Shown: in pieces, positions 26,941 to 35,370 of the stretch | How positions within the stretch are numbered: the first letter of the stretch is position 1 | Layout of the letters: each line of letters opens with the position of its first letter | NCBI RefSeq assembly: GCF_018130465.1 | Contig: NZ_JAFCKJ010000012.1 | Coordinates: 124,001 to 188,000 of the forward strand | Source of the DNA: Bradyrhizobium canariense | Lineage (GTDB): Bacteria > Pseudomonadota > Alphaproteobacteria > Rhizobiales > Xanthobacteraceae | DNA: 64,000 bases | Direction of reading: 5' to 3' | Program-made: the position numbers and the translations under genes | Notes under the pieces: model-generated | Databases searched by the model: none | Seen by the model: the letters and a program-made list of their open reading frames with translations, nothing else | What the model was told of the DNA's origin: nothing

Positions 26941-29235
26941 ATGCATCATCATGCGGCTTTTCACGATCCCGTTCTGGTCGCGTTGTCGATTCTGATCGCG
27001 GCACTCGCCTCCTATACGGCATTGGACCTGGCGACCCGAATGCGAGCTGCTTCGGGAAGGGCCCGGCGATCCTGGCTGGTAGCCGCTGCGGTCGCCATGG
27101 GCGGCGGCATCTGGTCCATGCATTTCGTCGGCATGCTGGCCTTCAGCCTGCCTGGAATCGAGATCTCGTACGATCCATTCCTGACTCTCCTCTCGCTTGT
27201 CGTTCCGATTGGCGTCGCCGCTGCCGCCTTTGCCGTTGTCGGACGACGCCCACGGGCGCTCCTCGCATCCGGCTTCGCGATGGGACTTGGTATCTCCGGC
27301 ATGCACTATACCGGCATGGCCGCGATGCGAATGGCGGCCTTCATCGCCTACGATCCCCGATGGGTTGTGCTCTCGATCCTGATCGCGATCAGCGCCTCGA
27401 TCGTGGCGCTCTGGCTCGCCTTTCGCAACACCAACGCGGTCCAGCGGCTGTTCGCGGGATTGGTGATGGGCCTTGCGGTCTCCGGCATGCACTACGCGGC
27501 GATGGAGGGCGCCATGTTCCTGCCGACAGGCCCCATGGCCCGACAGGCCGAACATCTCGGCGTCGGTCAGGCGCCGCTCGCGTTCCTGCTCGCCGGCATC
27601 ACCATCGTGATCCTGAGCATCGGGATCGCGGCCGCCGTCTATGACAGGGCATCGGCGGAGCGCGCCCAACGCGAGGCCGACGCACTGAGGCGCAGCGAAG
27701 AACGCTTTCGCCTCCTTGTCGAAGGTATCGTCGACCACGCCATCTTCATGCTCGATCCGGACGGGCGCGTGGGCAACTGGAATCTCGGCGCGCGCGGACT
27801 GATGGGCTATGGCGACGATATCGTCGGGACGAGCTACACCATTTTTCACACCGAGGAAGATCGCGCGGCCGGGACGCCCGCGCGCGCGCTCATTGAAGCC
27901 GAGCGGGAGGGGAAGTCGGCCATCGAAGGCTGGCGGGTGCGCAAGGACGGCAGCCGCTTCTGGGCGGAGGCAACGATCGTCGCGGTCCGGAACGAAAGCG
28001 GCGCAATCGCCGGCTTTGCGAACATCGTGCGCGACGTCAGCGAACGGAGGCGGGCGCAGGAAGCGCTGGATCGCGCGCGCGAAGCACTGATGATGTCGCA
28101 GAAGATGGAGACCATCGGCCAGCTCACCGGTGGCGTCGCCCACGACTTCAACAACCTGCTCGCGGCCGTGCTCGGCAGCCTCGAGCTTCTGAAGAAGCGC
28201 CTGCCGACGGACGATCCGAAGATCCAGCGCCTGGTGGAGAACGCGATGCAAGGCGCGGTGCGCGGCGCCTCCCTGACCCAGCGCATGCTCGCTTTCGCGC
28301 GCAAGCAGGATCTCAGGCCGGCGGTCGTGGATGTCCGCGAGCTGGTGCGCGGCATGGCGTCATTGCTGAAATTCGAGGCCCGAATTGATGTCGAGACGCG
28401 GTTCCCGATGCATCTGCCGAAGGTGAAGGTCGATGCGAACCAGCTCGAACTTGCAATCCTCAACCTGGCGGTCAACGCGCGTGATGCGATGCCGGACGGC
28501 GGCCTGATCACCATCGCCGCGCGCGAGGAGCAGGGCGAAGGCGGCCTTTCGACCAGCGGCTATGTTGCGCTGTCGGTGAGCGACACCGGCTGCGGCATGA
28601 GTGACGAGATCCTCAAGCACGCCCAGGAGCCGTTCTTCACGACCAAGGGCGTCGGCAAAGGCACCGGGCTCGGCCTGTCGATGGTCCACGGACTTGCCGA
28701 GCAGTCCGGCGGCAGGCTCGTCTTGAAGAGCCGTCCCGGAGAGGGCACGACGGCCGACATCTGGCTGCCGATCGCCGAGGAGACCGCGGTGCCAGACCAG
28801 CGCACGGCGGCTCCGGCCCCCGTGGCCCGGGCCAGCCGGCAGCTTTCCGTGCTCGTCGTCGACGACGACCTGCTGGTGCTCGAGAACACGGCAGCGATGC
28901 TGGAGGATCTTGGGCACATCGTGGTCGAGGCACGCTCGGGCGATGAGGCACTGGCTTTGCTCCGCCGCACGCGGACCGTCGACCTGGTCGTGACCGACTA
29001 TGCCATGCCTGGCATGACCGGCCTCCAGCTTGCCAGCGCCATCGCTGCGGAGCGCCCGGAGACGGTCATCCTGCTCAGCACGGGATATGCGGACCTCCCG
29101 AGCGACACGCGATCCAGCCTGCCGCGCCTGGCAAAGCCGTTCGACCAGACCGCGCTTGCGAAGGCTATCGAGGCGGCGATGGGCGAGGGAGAGCCGACCG
29201 GATCCATCGTCGCGTTTCGGCCGAAGAGCGCATGA
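26941..29235 (+). CDS. MHYT-PAS hybrid sensor histidine kinase/response regulator
   Basis: This 764-residue membrane kinase begins with a seven-helix MHYT domain: the motif appears three times as SMHFVGM, GMHYTGM and GMHYAAM, with metal-binding His and Met. A PAS domain follows at ~245-350 (RFRLLVEGIVDHAIFMLDPD). Then comes a HisKA region with the phospho-His in LTGGVAHDFNNLLA, an ATPase domain (SDTGCGMS, GVGKGTGLGLSMVHG) and a C-terminal receiver (~640-755; LVVDDD, phospho-Asp in VVTDYAMPGM). MHYT domains are proposed to sense gases such as oxygen, CO or NO through a metal. No separate output regulator is adjacent. Confidence 0.94.
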   Translation: MHHHAAFHDPVLVALSILIAALASYTALDLATRMRAASGRARRSWLVAAAVAMGGGIWSMHFVGMLAFSLPGIEISYDPFLTLLSLVVPIGVAAAAFAVVGRRPRALLASGFAMGLGISGMHYTGMAAMRMAAFIAYDPRWVVLSILIAISASIVALWLAFRNTNAVQRLFAGLVMGLAVSGMHYAAMEGAMFLPTGPMARQAEHLGVGQAPLAFLLAGITIVILSIGIAAAVYDRASAERAQREADALRRSEERFRLLVEGIVDHAIFMLDPDGRVGNWNLGARGLMGYGDDIVGTSYTIFHTEEDRAAGTPARALIEAEREGKSAIEGWRVRKDGSRFWAEATIVAVRNESGAIAGFANIVRDVSERRRAQEALDRAREALMMSQKMETIGQLTGGVAHDFNNLLAAVLGSLELLKKRLPTDDPKIQRLVENAMQGAVRGASLTQRMLAFARKQDLRPAVVDVRELVRGMASLLKFEARIDVETRFPMHLPKVKVDANQLELAILNLAVNARDAMPDGGLITIAAREEQGEGGLSTSGYVALSVSDTGCGMSDEILKHAQEPFFTTKGVGKGTGLGLSMVHGLAEQSGGRLVLKSRPGEGTTADIWLPIAEETAVPDQRTAAPAPVARASRQLSVLVVDDDLLVLENTAAMLEDLGHIVVEARSGDEALALLRRTRTVDLVVTDYAMPGMTGLQLASAIAAERPETVILLSTGYADLPSDTRSSLPRLAKPFDQTALAKAIEAAMGEGEPTGSIVAFRPKSA

Positions 29236-29288
29236 ATGCTTGATGATGAATGACGTGCTGCGGCCGATGACGCTTGTCAACCGACTCC

Positions 29289-30269
29289 TTATTGCACCTC
29301 GATATTCGCGTCCTTGACCAGCTTGCGCCAGCGGTCCTCCTCCTGCCCGACATAGCGATCGAGCTGTTCCGGGGAGCCCCCCACCATGATGAGGCCTTCG
29401 TTGGCCTCGAGCTGCTTGAAACCACCGGACTGAACGGCCTTTGCGACGGCCTGATTCAGGCGTGCGATCACGAGAGCGGGTGTCTTGGCCGGAGCGTACA
29501 AGCCGTACCACGACTCGGCAGCATAGCCGGGCACCCCCGCCTCGGCGACGGTCGGCAATTGCGGAAACGCTGTCGAACGCTCGGCCGATGTGACAGCCAG
29601 CGCCCGGAGCTGACCCGCGGCCACCAGCGAGGCCGCACTCGCCACGGTGGTGAACATCACGTCGATCTGCCCACCCAGGAGATCGCTGATCGCAGGCGCC
29701 GCGCCCTTGTAGGGCACCGCCGTCATCTTGACCTTCGCCATCGCATTGAACAGCTCGCCCGCGAGATGAGCCGAGGTACCGGTGCCGAACGTACCGAAAT
29801 TGAGCTTGCCCGGATTGGCCCTGGCTTCAGTGATCAGATCGGAGATCGAGTTGATCTTGGAAGCGGGGTTGACGACGACGATATTGAAGGACCGCGCGAT
29901 CAGCGAGACCGCCGCGAAATCCTTGTGCGGATCGAACGGCAGCTTGTTGTACAGGCTCGGGTTGACCGCGTGCGCGAAGGTCGCCATCAGCAGCGAATAG
30001 CCGTCGGGCTCGCTGGTGGCGACTGTCTGCGTTCCGATGATGGTCCCGGCGCCCGGCTTGTTCTCGATGATGACGGATTTACCGAGGTCAGTCTGGATTT
30101 CCTGCGCTGTCGTTCGCGCGATGATGTCGGTGCCGCCGCCGGCCGCGAAGGGCACCACGATCTTGATGATCCTGTCGGGATATTCGGCGCGCGCCGGCGC
30201 AGCTCCCAGCCCCGCGACCACCGGCAAGGCGGCGCAGGCGAGGATGCCGAGGTTCAGCCAGCGCCGCAT
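29289..30269 (-). CDS. Bug family (tripartite tricarboxylate) solute-binding protein
   Basis: This 326-residue periplasmic protein starts at 30269 with a signal peptide (MRRWLNLGILACAALPVVAG, cleavage after ARA). The mature N-terminus EYPDRIIKIVVPFAAGGGTD is the Bug signature. Further family blocks are VIIENKPGAGTIIGTQ and NFGTFGTGTSAHLAGELF. It binds small carboxylates for uptake. It lies 76 bases downstream of an acyl-CoA ligase gene on the same strand. Membrane components (TctA/TctB) are not adjacent, as is common for Bug genes. Confidence 0.93.
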   Translation of the reverse strand: MRRWLNLGILACAALPVVAGLGAAPARAEYPDRIIKIVVPFAAGGGTDIIARTTAQEIQTDLGKSVIIENKPGAGTIIGTQTVATSEPDGYSLLMATFAHAVNPSLYNKLPFDPHKDFAAVSLIARSFNIVVVNPASKINSISDLITEARANPGKLNFGTFGTGTSAHLAGELFNAMAKVKMTAVPYKGAAPAISDLLGGQIDVMFTTVASAASLVAAGQLRALAVTSAERSTAFPQLPTVAEAGVPGYAAESWYGLYAPAKTPALVIARLNQAVAKAVQSGGFKQLEANEGLIMVGGSPEQLDRYVGQEEDRWRKLVKDANIEVQ

Positions 30270-30345
30270 GGCGAAACACTTCCCGCGCGTGCCGTCGTGA
30301 TTGATGATTTCGCCAATGGCCATCTGGAGCTCCATCCGATTTTGT

Positions 30346-32433
30346 TCAGACATTGAGAACAACCAATCCGTCTGCCGCCTTCACGCCCTGGCCCGCCGGC
30401 AGCACGAAAACCGGATTGATTTCAGCCTCGGCGAGGCGATCGCCGAGCTGCGCAACCATGCGCGAGAAGGCGACGATCGTTCCTGCAAGCGCTTCGACAT
30501 CGCATTTCGGCCGGCCCCGAAAACCGTCCAGCAACGGCCACGTGACGAGATCGCGCGCCATCGCTCTAGCCTCGGACAGACCGAGGCCGCCGTCCGGTGG
30601 AAGCAGACGCATCGTCGTGTCCTTGAACAGTTCGGCGGCGACGCCGCCCATTCCGAGAAGGATCGCGGTTCCCAGGGGATCGCGATGCATCCCGAGAATG
30701 ATCTCCACGCCGCCCGAGATCATCTCCTGAACCAGGAACCGTCCGGTTCGCGTCCCGGTCCTGGCCTCGACCTCGTCAGCCATCGCCTTCAGGCGGCCGC
30801 CAATCGCATCAGTGGTCAGGTTGACCGCGACGCCGCCGACGTCGCTCTTGTGCGCGATCTCGCGCGAGAGAATCTTCAGCACGACCCGGCCACCGAGGTC
30901 GCGCGCCGCCCGCTCCGCTTCGCCTGATGTTGCGACCACCTTCTCCGCCACGATCGGAACGCCGAAGCGGGCGAACAGGGCCTTGGCCTGTGCCTCATCG
31001 AGCGATCCCGCCGGGAAGTCGCTGATATCGGCCGTCATCTCGATCGAGCCGGATGTCTGGACCTGTTCCGGCATTCCGGCCTGCAAGAGCCCGTCGAGCG
31101 CAGCAGCACAGCTTTCGGCGGACGTATAGGCCGGGACGCCTCGCCGGGTGAGGACGGAGACCACGTCGGGCGCGTAGGGACTCACATAGGCAAGGACGGG
31201 CTTGTCGCTCATCGGAAGGCAGTCGTGGATGGCATCGGCCATCAGAGTCGGCGATCCCACGGCTGACGAACCGACAATGATGGTGAGCGCGTCGTAAGAA
31301 GGACTTGCGAGCAGGATGCGGATTGCGGCGCGAAGCAGGTCCGGCTGCAGACCGGCCAGTGTCACGTCGATCGGATTGCGATCGAGCGCGGCATGCGATC
31401 CCGACTGGAGGCCGCGCAATTGCGCGGCGGTCTCGGTGTCGGGAGCGGGTGTCGCAAAGCCGGCGACGCCGAGACTGTCGGAAACGATCGTGCCGGCGCC
31501 GCCAGTCGAGGTGAGGATCGCCACACGCCTGCCAGAAAGTTTCCGTCCCGCCGCAAGGGCCGCGGGAATGTCGAGCAAATCATCAAACGTCTTGGCGCGG
31601 ATCACGCCGAGCTGCCTGAACAAGGCGTCGTACATGCGGTCGGAGCCCGCAAGCGCCCCGGTGTGCGAGACGGCCGCCTTTGCACCCGCCTCCGATCGCC
31701 CGATCTTGAAGGCGACGACGGGTTTGCCGGCGCGTCGCGCCTTGAGGACCGCCTGGCGAAAGCGAGCCGGATTGCGGATCGCCTCGATGTAAAGCGCAAT
31801 GACCGTTGTCGCGCTGTCGTCGGCAAGAAAGTCGATGAAATCGGCGAGCTCGAGATCGGCTTCGTTGCTGGTCGACACCAGCTTGGACAGCCCTACCCCG
31901 CGCGCCGCGGCGCGCGACAACAAGGCGCCGAGAATCCCCCCGCTTTGCGAGACCAGCCCGATCGCACCTAGCGGGAAGTGATCCATCGCCAGCGCGCCGG
32001 ATGCCGACAGCACGATATTGTCGGTGAGATTGACGAGGCCGATCGTGTTCGGCCCGAGCAGGCGCATGGATCCGGCGGCTTCGATGAGCTGCTTCTGGCG
32101 CTCGGCGCCTTCCGTCCCGGTTTCGGTATAGCCGCTGGCCAGAACGATCGCCGCGGCAGCGCCCCGCTTCGACAATTCGCGCACCGCGATGTGCGCGCGC
32201 TCCGCGCCGAGCAGGACAATGCCGACATCAGGCACATCAGGCAGCGAAGCGACGTCGGCATAGCAGCGCAGACTGCCGATTTCCGCGACCTTCGGATTGA
32301 CGGGATAGATCTCACCCGCAAAGCCGTGCTTCTGGAGATAGGAGACCGGTCGCCCCGACGTCTTGCTCGGGTCCGCCGATGCGCCGATGATGGCGACGCT
32401 GCGCGGTCGGATCAGGCGTTCGATGGCATCCAT
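30346..32433 (-). CDS. NDP-forming acyl-CoA ligase (acetate-CoA ligase family)
   Basis: This 695-residue protein combines a CoA-binding domain (RPRSVAIIGASADPSKTSG), a succinyl-CoA-ligase-like flavodoxin domain with the phospho-His segment AAVSHTGALAGSD, and a C-terminal ATP-grasp domain (KILSREIAHKSDVGGVAVNL). This arrangement converts a free acid plus CoA to acyl-CoA with ATP or GTP in the cytoplasm. It begins 3 bases after an enoyl-CoA hydratase and is followed by a solute-binding protein, so uptake and CoA activation are encoded together. The substrate is unknown. Confidence 0.92.
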   Translation of the reverse strand: MDAIERLIRPRSVAIIGASADPSKTSGRPVSYLQKHGFAGEIYPVNPKVAEIGSLRCYADVASLPDVPDVGIVLLGAERAHIAVRELSKRGAAAAIVLASGYTETGTEGAERQKQLIEAAGSMRLLGPNTIGLVNLTDNIVLSASGALAMDHFPLGAIGLVSQSGGILGALLSRAAARGVGLSKLVSTSNEADLELADFIDFLADDSATTVIALYIEAIRNPARFRQAVLKARRAGKPVVAFKIGRSEAGAKAAVSHTGALAGSDRMYDALFRQLGVIRAKTFDDLLDIPAALAAGRKLSGRRVAILTSTGGAGTIVSDSLGVAGFATPAPDTETAAQLRGLQSGSHAALDRNPIDVTLAGLQPDLLRAAIRILLASPSYDALTIIVGSSAVGSPTLMADAIHDCLPMSDKPVLAYVSPYAPDVVSVLTRRGVPAYTSAESCAAALDGLLQAGMPEQVQTSGSIEMTADISDFPAGSLDEAQAKALFARFGVPIVAEKVVATSGEAERAARDLGGRVVLKILSREIAHKSDVGGVAVNLTTDAIGGRLKAMADEVEARTGTRTGRFLVQEMISGGVEIILGMHRDPLGTAILLGMGGVAAELFKDTTMRLLPPDGGLGLSEARAMARDLVTWPLLDGFRGRPKCDVEALAGTIVAFSRMVAQLGDRLAEAEINPVFVLPAGQGVKAADGLVVLNV

Positions 32434-32436
32434 TGC

Positions 32437-33228
32437 TCAATCCTTCGACGAGGATTGCGCGAGGAACGCCGTCACGGCGTCCCGATGCTCCGCGCTGGTG
32501 TAGCAGATGGCCTGCGCCTGGCTGCCGAGACTGAAAATGTCATGCGCGGAATGCTCGAAGGTCTCGTTCAGGATCTTCTTGCCCAGCGCCAGCGCGGTGG
32601 GAGACCCCTGCGCCAGTTCGGCGGCCCAGGCCTGCGCGGCCGGCAGCAGCTCGGTCGAGGCCACCTTGCGATCGACGATGCCGAGCGAGAGCGCTTCGTC
32701 GGCCTCGACGACGCGCCCGGTGAAGATCAGTTCTTTTGCCTTCGGAAGCCCGACCCGGCGAGGCAGGAAGTACAGACCGCCGCCGTCGGGGATCAGGCCT
32801 CGCTTGATGTAGGACCAGGTGAATTTCGATCGTTCCGTTCCCATGACGAAGTCGCAGGCCAACGCGGTGTCCGCACCGAGGCCCGCCGCGGCGCCGTTGA
32901 CGGCGGCAATGGTCGGTTTCGGCAGGCCGAGCAGGAACGACTGCACGTGGTGCACGCCCTGCTGACGGCTCCATCCGTTGAATGCGACTTCGCCCTGCGG
33001 CGCTTCGAGCCGGCGCTTCATTCCGCTGATATCACCGCCGGCACAGAACGCGTTGCCGCGCCCGGTCAGCACCAGGGCCTTGATCGCCTTGTCGCGGGCG
33101 ACGGTTTCGAGCGCACCGACGAACTCGGCGCGCATCTCGTCGCTCATGGCGTTGCGCCGTTCCGGCCGGTTGAATGCGATCGTCGCGACACCGGCTTCGA
33201 CGGAAAATTCGATGAGCTGATAGGGCAT
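32437..33228 (-). CDS. Enoyl-CoA hydratase/isomerase family protein
   Basis: This is a 263-residue crotonase-fold enzyme. The start at 33228 has GGAG upstream; an extension to 33261 is unlikely. The oxyanion regions read NAFCAGGDISGMK and AAVNGAAAGLGADTALACDF, and the segment IKRGLIPDGGGLYFLPR follows. It is the first gene of the operon with the acyl-CoA ligase (3-base gap) and the solute-binding protein. It probably hydrates the enoyl-CoA formed after ligation. The divergent IclR protein is the likely regulator. Confidence 0.9.
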   Translation of the reverse strand: MPYQLIEFSVEAGVATIAFNRPERRNAMSDEMRAEFVGALETVARDKAIKALVLTGRGNAFCAGGDISGMKRRLEAPQGEVAFNGWSRQQGVHHVQSFLLGLPKPTIAAVNGAAAGLGADTALACDFVMGTERSKFTWSYIKRGLIPDGGGLYFLPRRVGLPKAKELIFTGRVVEADEALSLGIVDRKVASTELLPAAQAWAAELAQGSPTALALGKKILNETFEHSAHDIFSLGSQAQAICYTSAEHRDAVTAFLAQSSSKD

Positions 33229-33409
33229 GGCAAACTCCGTGGTTGGAGTCGGATCGATCACCGCGACGCATTGCGGATATCGCTGGGATCCGCGCGGGCT
33301 CCGGAATGCCGATTTCAGGCCGTGCCGTTTCCTCGTCGAGCCGTGCGCGGCCGGGCATTCTTCCTCCCGGTGCCTATAGCGGCTTGCACCCTGCGTAACA
33401 TCCCCCTAA

Positions 33410-33424
33410 TTCCACTTAGTGGAA
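33410..33424. promoter_or_regulatory. Palindrome TTCCAC-TTA-GTGGAA, candidate IclR operator
   Basis: A perfect 6-bp inverted repeat with a 3-base spacer lies 17 bases upstream of the IclR-type start and in the divergent promoter region. IclR proteins often bind such GGAA/TTCC-type palindromes. Confidence 0.65.
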
Positions 33425-33440
33425 ATGAAGGAGGCTGGTT

Positions 33441-34217
33441 GTGGCGCAGGCGCGCAGATATGCGGGCGGGGTTGACGGCAACCGGTCGCTCGAAAGGGGC
33501 ATCGAAATCCTCAGGGCTTTCCGGCCCGGCGTCGACACGCTTGGCAACGGCGAGATTGCGGAGCGAACCGGATTGCCGCGATCGACGGTCAGCCGGCTGA
33601 CACGAACGCTGGTCAATTCCGGGATGCTCGACGAAGTCCGCGCCGAGAGGGCGTACCGCCTGGCCGCGTCCGTCATCAGTATCGGTCACGCGATGCGGAC
33701 AGGATCGCCCGTGCTCAACGAGATCGGAGCGATGATGCGGGCGGAATCGGCGAAGCGCCGGCTCAACGTGGGGCTCGCGACCGCGGATCGAACCATGATG
33801 GTCTATCTCGAATCGATCCGCTACAGCCCCCGCGCGGCGCTGCGCAACGTGGTCGCCGGGCAGCAGGTGCCGATGGAATTGACGTCGCTCGGTCGCGCCT
33901 ATCTGGCCGGCATTGCGGAAACCCGGCGCGAGCAATTGCTAAAACTGTTCAAACGGCGCAGCGCCGCGGCCACCAAGGCGCTGCTTGCGGACGTCCGGAC
34001 ATCGATCAGCTCCGTCGAACGCGACGGCTACTGCGCGGTGTCGTGGCAACCTGCCGTTCTTGCCGTCGCAACTCCCATCGTGCTGGAGGGGCTTCCGGTC
34101 TACGCGCTGAACATGAGCCTGCAAAATGTCGATCGGTCGGCTGCGCTGGCAAGCGAGCTCGGCGCGTATCTCAACGCCTTCGCGGCCAAGTGCAAGGAGG
34201 TGCTGGCGAGCCGGTGA
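33441..34217 (+). CDS. IclR family transcriptional regulator
   Basis: This 258-residue regulator has an N-terminal winged helix (~10-75: RSLERGIEILRAFRPG, IAERTGLPRSTVSRLTRTLV). An IclR effector-binding domain follows (...VGLATADRTMMVYLESI..., VAVATPIVLEGLPVYALNMS). The start is a GTG at 33441 preceded by GAAGGAGG. It is divergent from the hydratase/ligase/Bug operon, which it most probably controls in response to the substrate of that pathway. The palindrome at 33410-33424 is its probable site. Confidence 0.92.
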   Translation: MAQARRYAGGVDGNRSLERGIEILRAFRPGVDTLGNGEIAERTGLPRSTVSRLTRTLVNSGMLDEVRAERAYRLAASVISIGHAMRTGSPVLNEIGAMMRAESAKRRLNVGLATADRTMMVYLESIRYSPRAALRNVVAGQQVPMELTSLGRAYLAGIAETRREQLLKLFKRRSAAATKALLADVRTSISSVERDGYCAVSWQPAVLAVATPIVLEGLPVYALNMSLQNVDRSAALASELGAYLNAFAAKCKEVLASR

Positions 34218-34246
34218 AGCCGATCGGTGTCGACGTCGAGGCGCCG

Positions 34247-35149
34247 TTACAATTTTCCATAGACGCGCCCGGCGACCGCCTTCAGGCGCTCGACCGAGCC
34301 GGACTCAGGATGCGGCTTGACCGGCGCGAACAGGATCGAGGCCTGCCTGCCGTTCTTCCAGACATAGATGTTGACGGCGTTGCCGTTGCCCTTGGTGCAG
34401 GAATGCTCGCCGAACGCTTCGCTGCCGAGCTCTTGTATCGCCACGTGCTTGCAGGGACCTGCGCGTTTCATCATGCCGATGGCGGTGTCGCGCGAGGTCG
34501 CGATCACCGCGACGGTCATGGTGTTGGCCTCGCGATCGAACATCATGCAGCTGCCGGCGCCGGTCCGCTGGACCGTCAGCGTGCTCTTGTCGAGAAAGCC
34601 GTCGGCATCGGCGGCCGTGAGCCACTCGCAATTGCCGAACCGCTCGCTGCTCTTGCTCACGTTGGCAATAGCAACGCGCGCGGCGTCAGTGATCGGTCCG
34701 AGCAGCGCGTCGTCGGCGCGCCGGCCGATCGGATAGACGCTGATCTGCAGAATGGTATCGCCGGACAAGGCGACGACCGAGGCCTCCTGGCGCTCTGCGC
34801 CGGCAGCGCTCGTTCCGCCCTGGCCTTCATCGCCGATCCCCGCGACCGGGTTGAGCGGCATGCGCTCGCCAAGCGTCTTGACGAAGGTCGCGTACAATTC
34901 CCTGGCGCGGTCCTTGTCGGGATTGCGGAACACGGTCAACATCATCGTGTCGCCGCGCCCGCCCTGGTAGATGCAGCCGCGGCCGTCCTGGTTTGAAATC
35001 AACGACCATTTCAGCGCCGGCATCGCGCTCGCGAGCTCCTTGGCGCTGATGAACGGGCAGGTTTCGGCCGCGCGCGCGGGAGGCACCGGGACGGCTGCGA
35101 TTGCAAGGAACAGAGCGAGGCAGGGGAGCAGACGATCGATAGTACGCAT
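34247..35149 (-). CDS. Secreted hypothetical protein with two similar halves, 300 aa
   Basis: The protein has a signal peptide (LLPCLALFLAIAAVPVPPAR, cleavage after ARA). Two domains of ~120 residues then follow, each starting with a similar cysteine region: TCPFISAKELASAMPALKWS with GRGCIYQGG in the first, NCEWLTAADADGFLDKS with GSCMMFDREA in the second. A DUF3558-like duplication is possible. It lies next to the left end of the island; after removal of the island it would sit beside tRNA-Arg. The function is unknown. Confidence 0.75.
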   Translation of the reverse strand: MRTIDRLLPCLALFLAIAAVPVPPARAAETCPFISAKELASAMPALKWSLISNQDGRGCIYQGGRGDTMMLTVFRNPDKDRARELYATFVKTLGERMPLNPVAGIGDEGQGGTSAAGAERQEASVVALSGDTILQISVYPIGRRADDALLGPITDAARVAIANVSKSSERFGNCEWLTAADADGFLDKSTLTVQRTGAGSCMMFDREANTMTVAVIATSRDTAIGMMKRAGPCKHVAIQELGSEAFGEHSCTKGNGNAVNIYVWKNGRQASILFAPVKPHPESGSVERLKAVAGRVYGKL

Positions 35150-35170
35150 GGGACGAACTTACTATCGAAA

Positions 35171-35221
35171 TGGCGCGCCCGGAACGATTCGAACGTCCGA
35201 CCCTCAGATTCGTAGTCTGAT
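35171..35221. other. attL: 51-bp copy of the tRNA-Arg 3' end
   Basis: Bases 35171-35221 (starting TGGCGCGCCCGGAACGATTC) are identical to 49829-49879, the 3' part of the intact tRNA-Arg gene including the encoded CCA, T arm, variable loop and part of the anticodon arm. After 35221 the sequences differ. This is the far attachment site left by integration into the tRNA gene. Confidence 0.95.
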
Positions 35222-35259
35222 TACCTTTAATTCCTTGGCATTCCTAGACTTTCCTTGAG

Positions 35260-35292
35260 CGATAAATCCGAGCTTTTTGCAGGCATTTATCG
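35260..35292. repeat. 8-bp inverted repeat just inside attL
   Basis: CGATAAAT (35260-35267) and ATTTATCG (35285-35292) are perfect inverted copies 17 bases apart, between attL and the integrase gene. They could be a recombinase or excisionase site or an operator for the integrase. Confidence 0.5.
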
Positions 35293-35330
35293 AGTTAGGC
35301 TTGTACCGACATATCCGGCAATCCCAAAAC

Positions 35331-35352
35331 GGTGTTGCCCCGGTGTTGCCCC
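35331..35352. repeat. Tandem 11-bp repeats, left end of island
   Basis: GGTGTTGCCCC occurs twice back to back (35331-35341 and 35342-35352), directly before the integrase start. A related pair, GGTGCTGCCCC/GGTGCATCCCC, lies at 49742-49763 near the other end in the same orientation. They are candidate arm-type integrase sites. Confidence 0.7.
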
Positions 35353-35370
35353 GAATGCGGTGAACGAGCC

